A DNA stretch of 64,000 bases, taken from CAZICM01 sp964537685 (lineage in GTDB: Bacteria; Myxococcota_A; Polyangia; Polyangiales; Polyangiaceae). How positions within the stretch are numbered: position 1 is the stretch's first letter; every line of letters begins with the position of its first letter. The stretch covers positions 62,001 to 126,000 of the forward strand of contig CAZICM010000018.1 in assembly GCA_964537685.1 (NCBI GenBank), given 5' to 3'. Below are positions 63,372 to 64,000 of the stretch, one piece after another. The notes below the pieces were generated by a model. The model saw only the letters and a program-made list of their open reading frames with translations, searched no databases and had not been told where the DNA came from. A program made the translations under genes and the position numbers.

Positions 63372-64000
63372 TTATTTGCCCATACAGGCCATGACTTCAG
63401 CGCACGGATAACGCTTCGCGCACTCCGTCTTAAAACTGCTCGGCGCCTTCTGACACTCCACAAATGGATCCCCAGGCGTCGAACGATCGGTCGCGATCAT
63501 ACAGGCATCCAGCCGCGCACACATCGCCGTCACATCTTTATCCGCCGGCAAATTCCCCTGCGGATTCGCATCCCACTTAAACGACCCTACCGGACTCGCC
63601 CCGATTCCAGGCAATGGCCCGCACACCACCTGCGGATTACTCGTCCGCACGATCGCCTTGTACATTGCAGCGAATTGATTACATGTACCACCGTCATTGC
63701 ATGCCGCGACCAATGCCAACGCATTGCTTCCATAATCATAAACCGAAATCGAAACTTGCCCCGGAACCGCCGGCGTACCAATCACCACGCGAAACTGCTG
63801 ATTGGCCAGCAAAGCCTGCCGCGTCGTATGCCACGGATAATCCGCACCCTCTTTTTTAGGCGCCGTCGTCAGCAATACTTTAGGCGATGAACAATTATCG
63901 GCAATCGTCTTAATCGCCGTTAAATCATAACCGGCCGGCCCACCCGCCGGCCCCGCAGGCTTCGCCGCCTCCGCGCCTTTATCCCCCTCAGGCTTCGCCC
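63372..64000 (-). CDS. Secreted or lipid-anchored Cys-containing protein, N-terminus cut by window edge
   Basis: The frame is open from the right edge to the stop at 63372, 209 codons visible. The visible N-terminal part is an Ala/Pro/Gly/Lys-rich linker of the type that follows a lipobox in this genome (AAKPAGPAGGPAGYDL). It is followed by DNCSSPKVLLTTAP, strand-rich VVIGTPAVPGQVSISVYDYG, and pairs of Cys (CNDGGTC, CARLDAC, CAKRYPCAEVMAC). No family recognised. A signal peptide is expected beyond the window. May be co-transcribed with the radical SAM gene. Confidence 0.75.
   Translation of the reverse strand, partial: AKPEGDKGAEAAKPAGPAGGPAGYDLTAIKTIADNCSSPKVLLTTAPKKEGADYPWHTTRQALLANQQFRVVIGTPAVPGQVSISVYDYGSNALALVAACNDGGTCNQFAAMYKAIVRTSNPQVVCGPLPGIGASPVGSFKWDANPQGNLPADKDVTAMCARLDACMIATDRSTPGDPFVECQKAPSSFKTECAKRYPCAEVMACMGK

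Overview
The window reads as a chromosomal segment of a myxobacterium (Myxococcota, probably Polyangia-like). Four proteins end in a MYXO-CTERM-type tail (small Cys motif, hydrophobic segment, Arg run). About two dozen are predicted lipoproteins with Gly/Ser-rich linkers after the lipobox. There are Cys-rich repeats, kelch, WD40 and YARHG proteins, a Ser/Thr kinase with TPRs and many c-type heme motifs. I see no rRNA, tRNA, CRISPR array, phage or transposase. Most genes are chromosomal and cell-envelope related. The accessory parts are small.

Layout. 1-1.65 kb: three minus-strand genes, two with DUF2589-type features, the third also carrying an Ig-like domain. 2-12.3 kb: secreted or lipid-anchored proteins, including a PPC/P-domain MYXO-CTERM protein fused in frame to a second lipoprotein-like half, TPR and WD40 lipoproteins, and an N-acetylmuramoyl-L-alanine amidase. 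12.4-16.5 kb: a minus-strand operon (HEAT-like 897-aa protein, DUF3089 hydrolase, HNH protein). 17-26.7 kb: CAP/SCP protein, M3-like metallopeptidase, Cys-rich lipoprotein, cytochrome P450, tetraheme-type cytochrome lipoprotein, sarcosine/N-methyltryptophan oxidase and a zinc-ribbon protein.

26.7-36.3 kb is the most accessory-looking stretch. It has a tandem-repeat block (25-27, 36 and 85 bp units), an AbiEii-type nucleotidyltransferase toxin with a small upstream partner, a membrane Ser/Thr kinase with TPRs, a GNAT acetyltransferase, and a two-gene unit of a STAND (NB-ARC-like) NTPase with TPR sensor plus an unrecognised Cys-motif protein. This last pair is the best candidate here for an undescribed system.

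36.3-50.5 kb: GIDE-like membrane protein, double-YARHG lipoprotein, CapA-like protein, DUF1295 membrane protein, triheme lipoprotein, tandem Cys-rich lipoproteins, lysophospholipid acyltransferase, a SpoIIAA-like protein with an apparent leaderless promoter, and a 1116-aa VIT/vWA/AgmX-type/DUF2135 mosaic. 50.5-53.8 kb: a 123-bp palindromic element, then a glutathionyl-hydroquinone reductase fused to seven IPT/TIG domains, an unusual architecture. 53.9-61 kb: kelch MYXO-CTERM protein and a four-gene operon of heme-motif lipoproteins with a DUF1501-type secreted protein, closed by a strong terminator. 61-64 kb: DTW-domain tRNA modification enzyme, a small unknown, an SPL-type radical SAM protein and a truncated Cys-containing protein at the right edge.

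Start codons were mostly placed at the ATG (occasionally GTG) that begins a signal peptide or follows a Shine-Dalgarno sequence. Domain calls are by reading, without searches.
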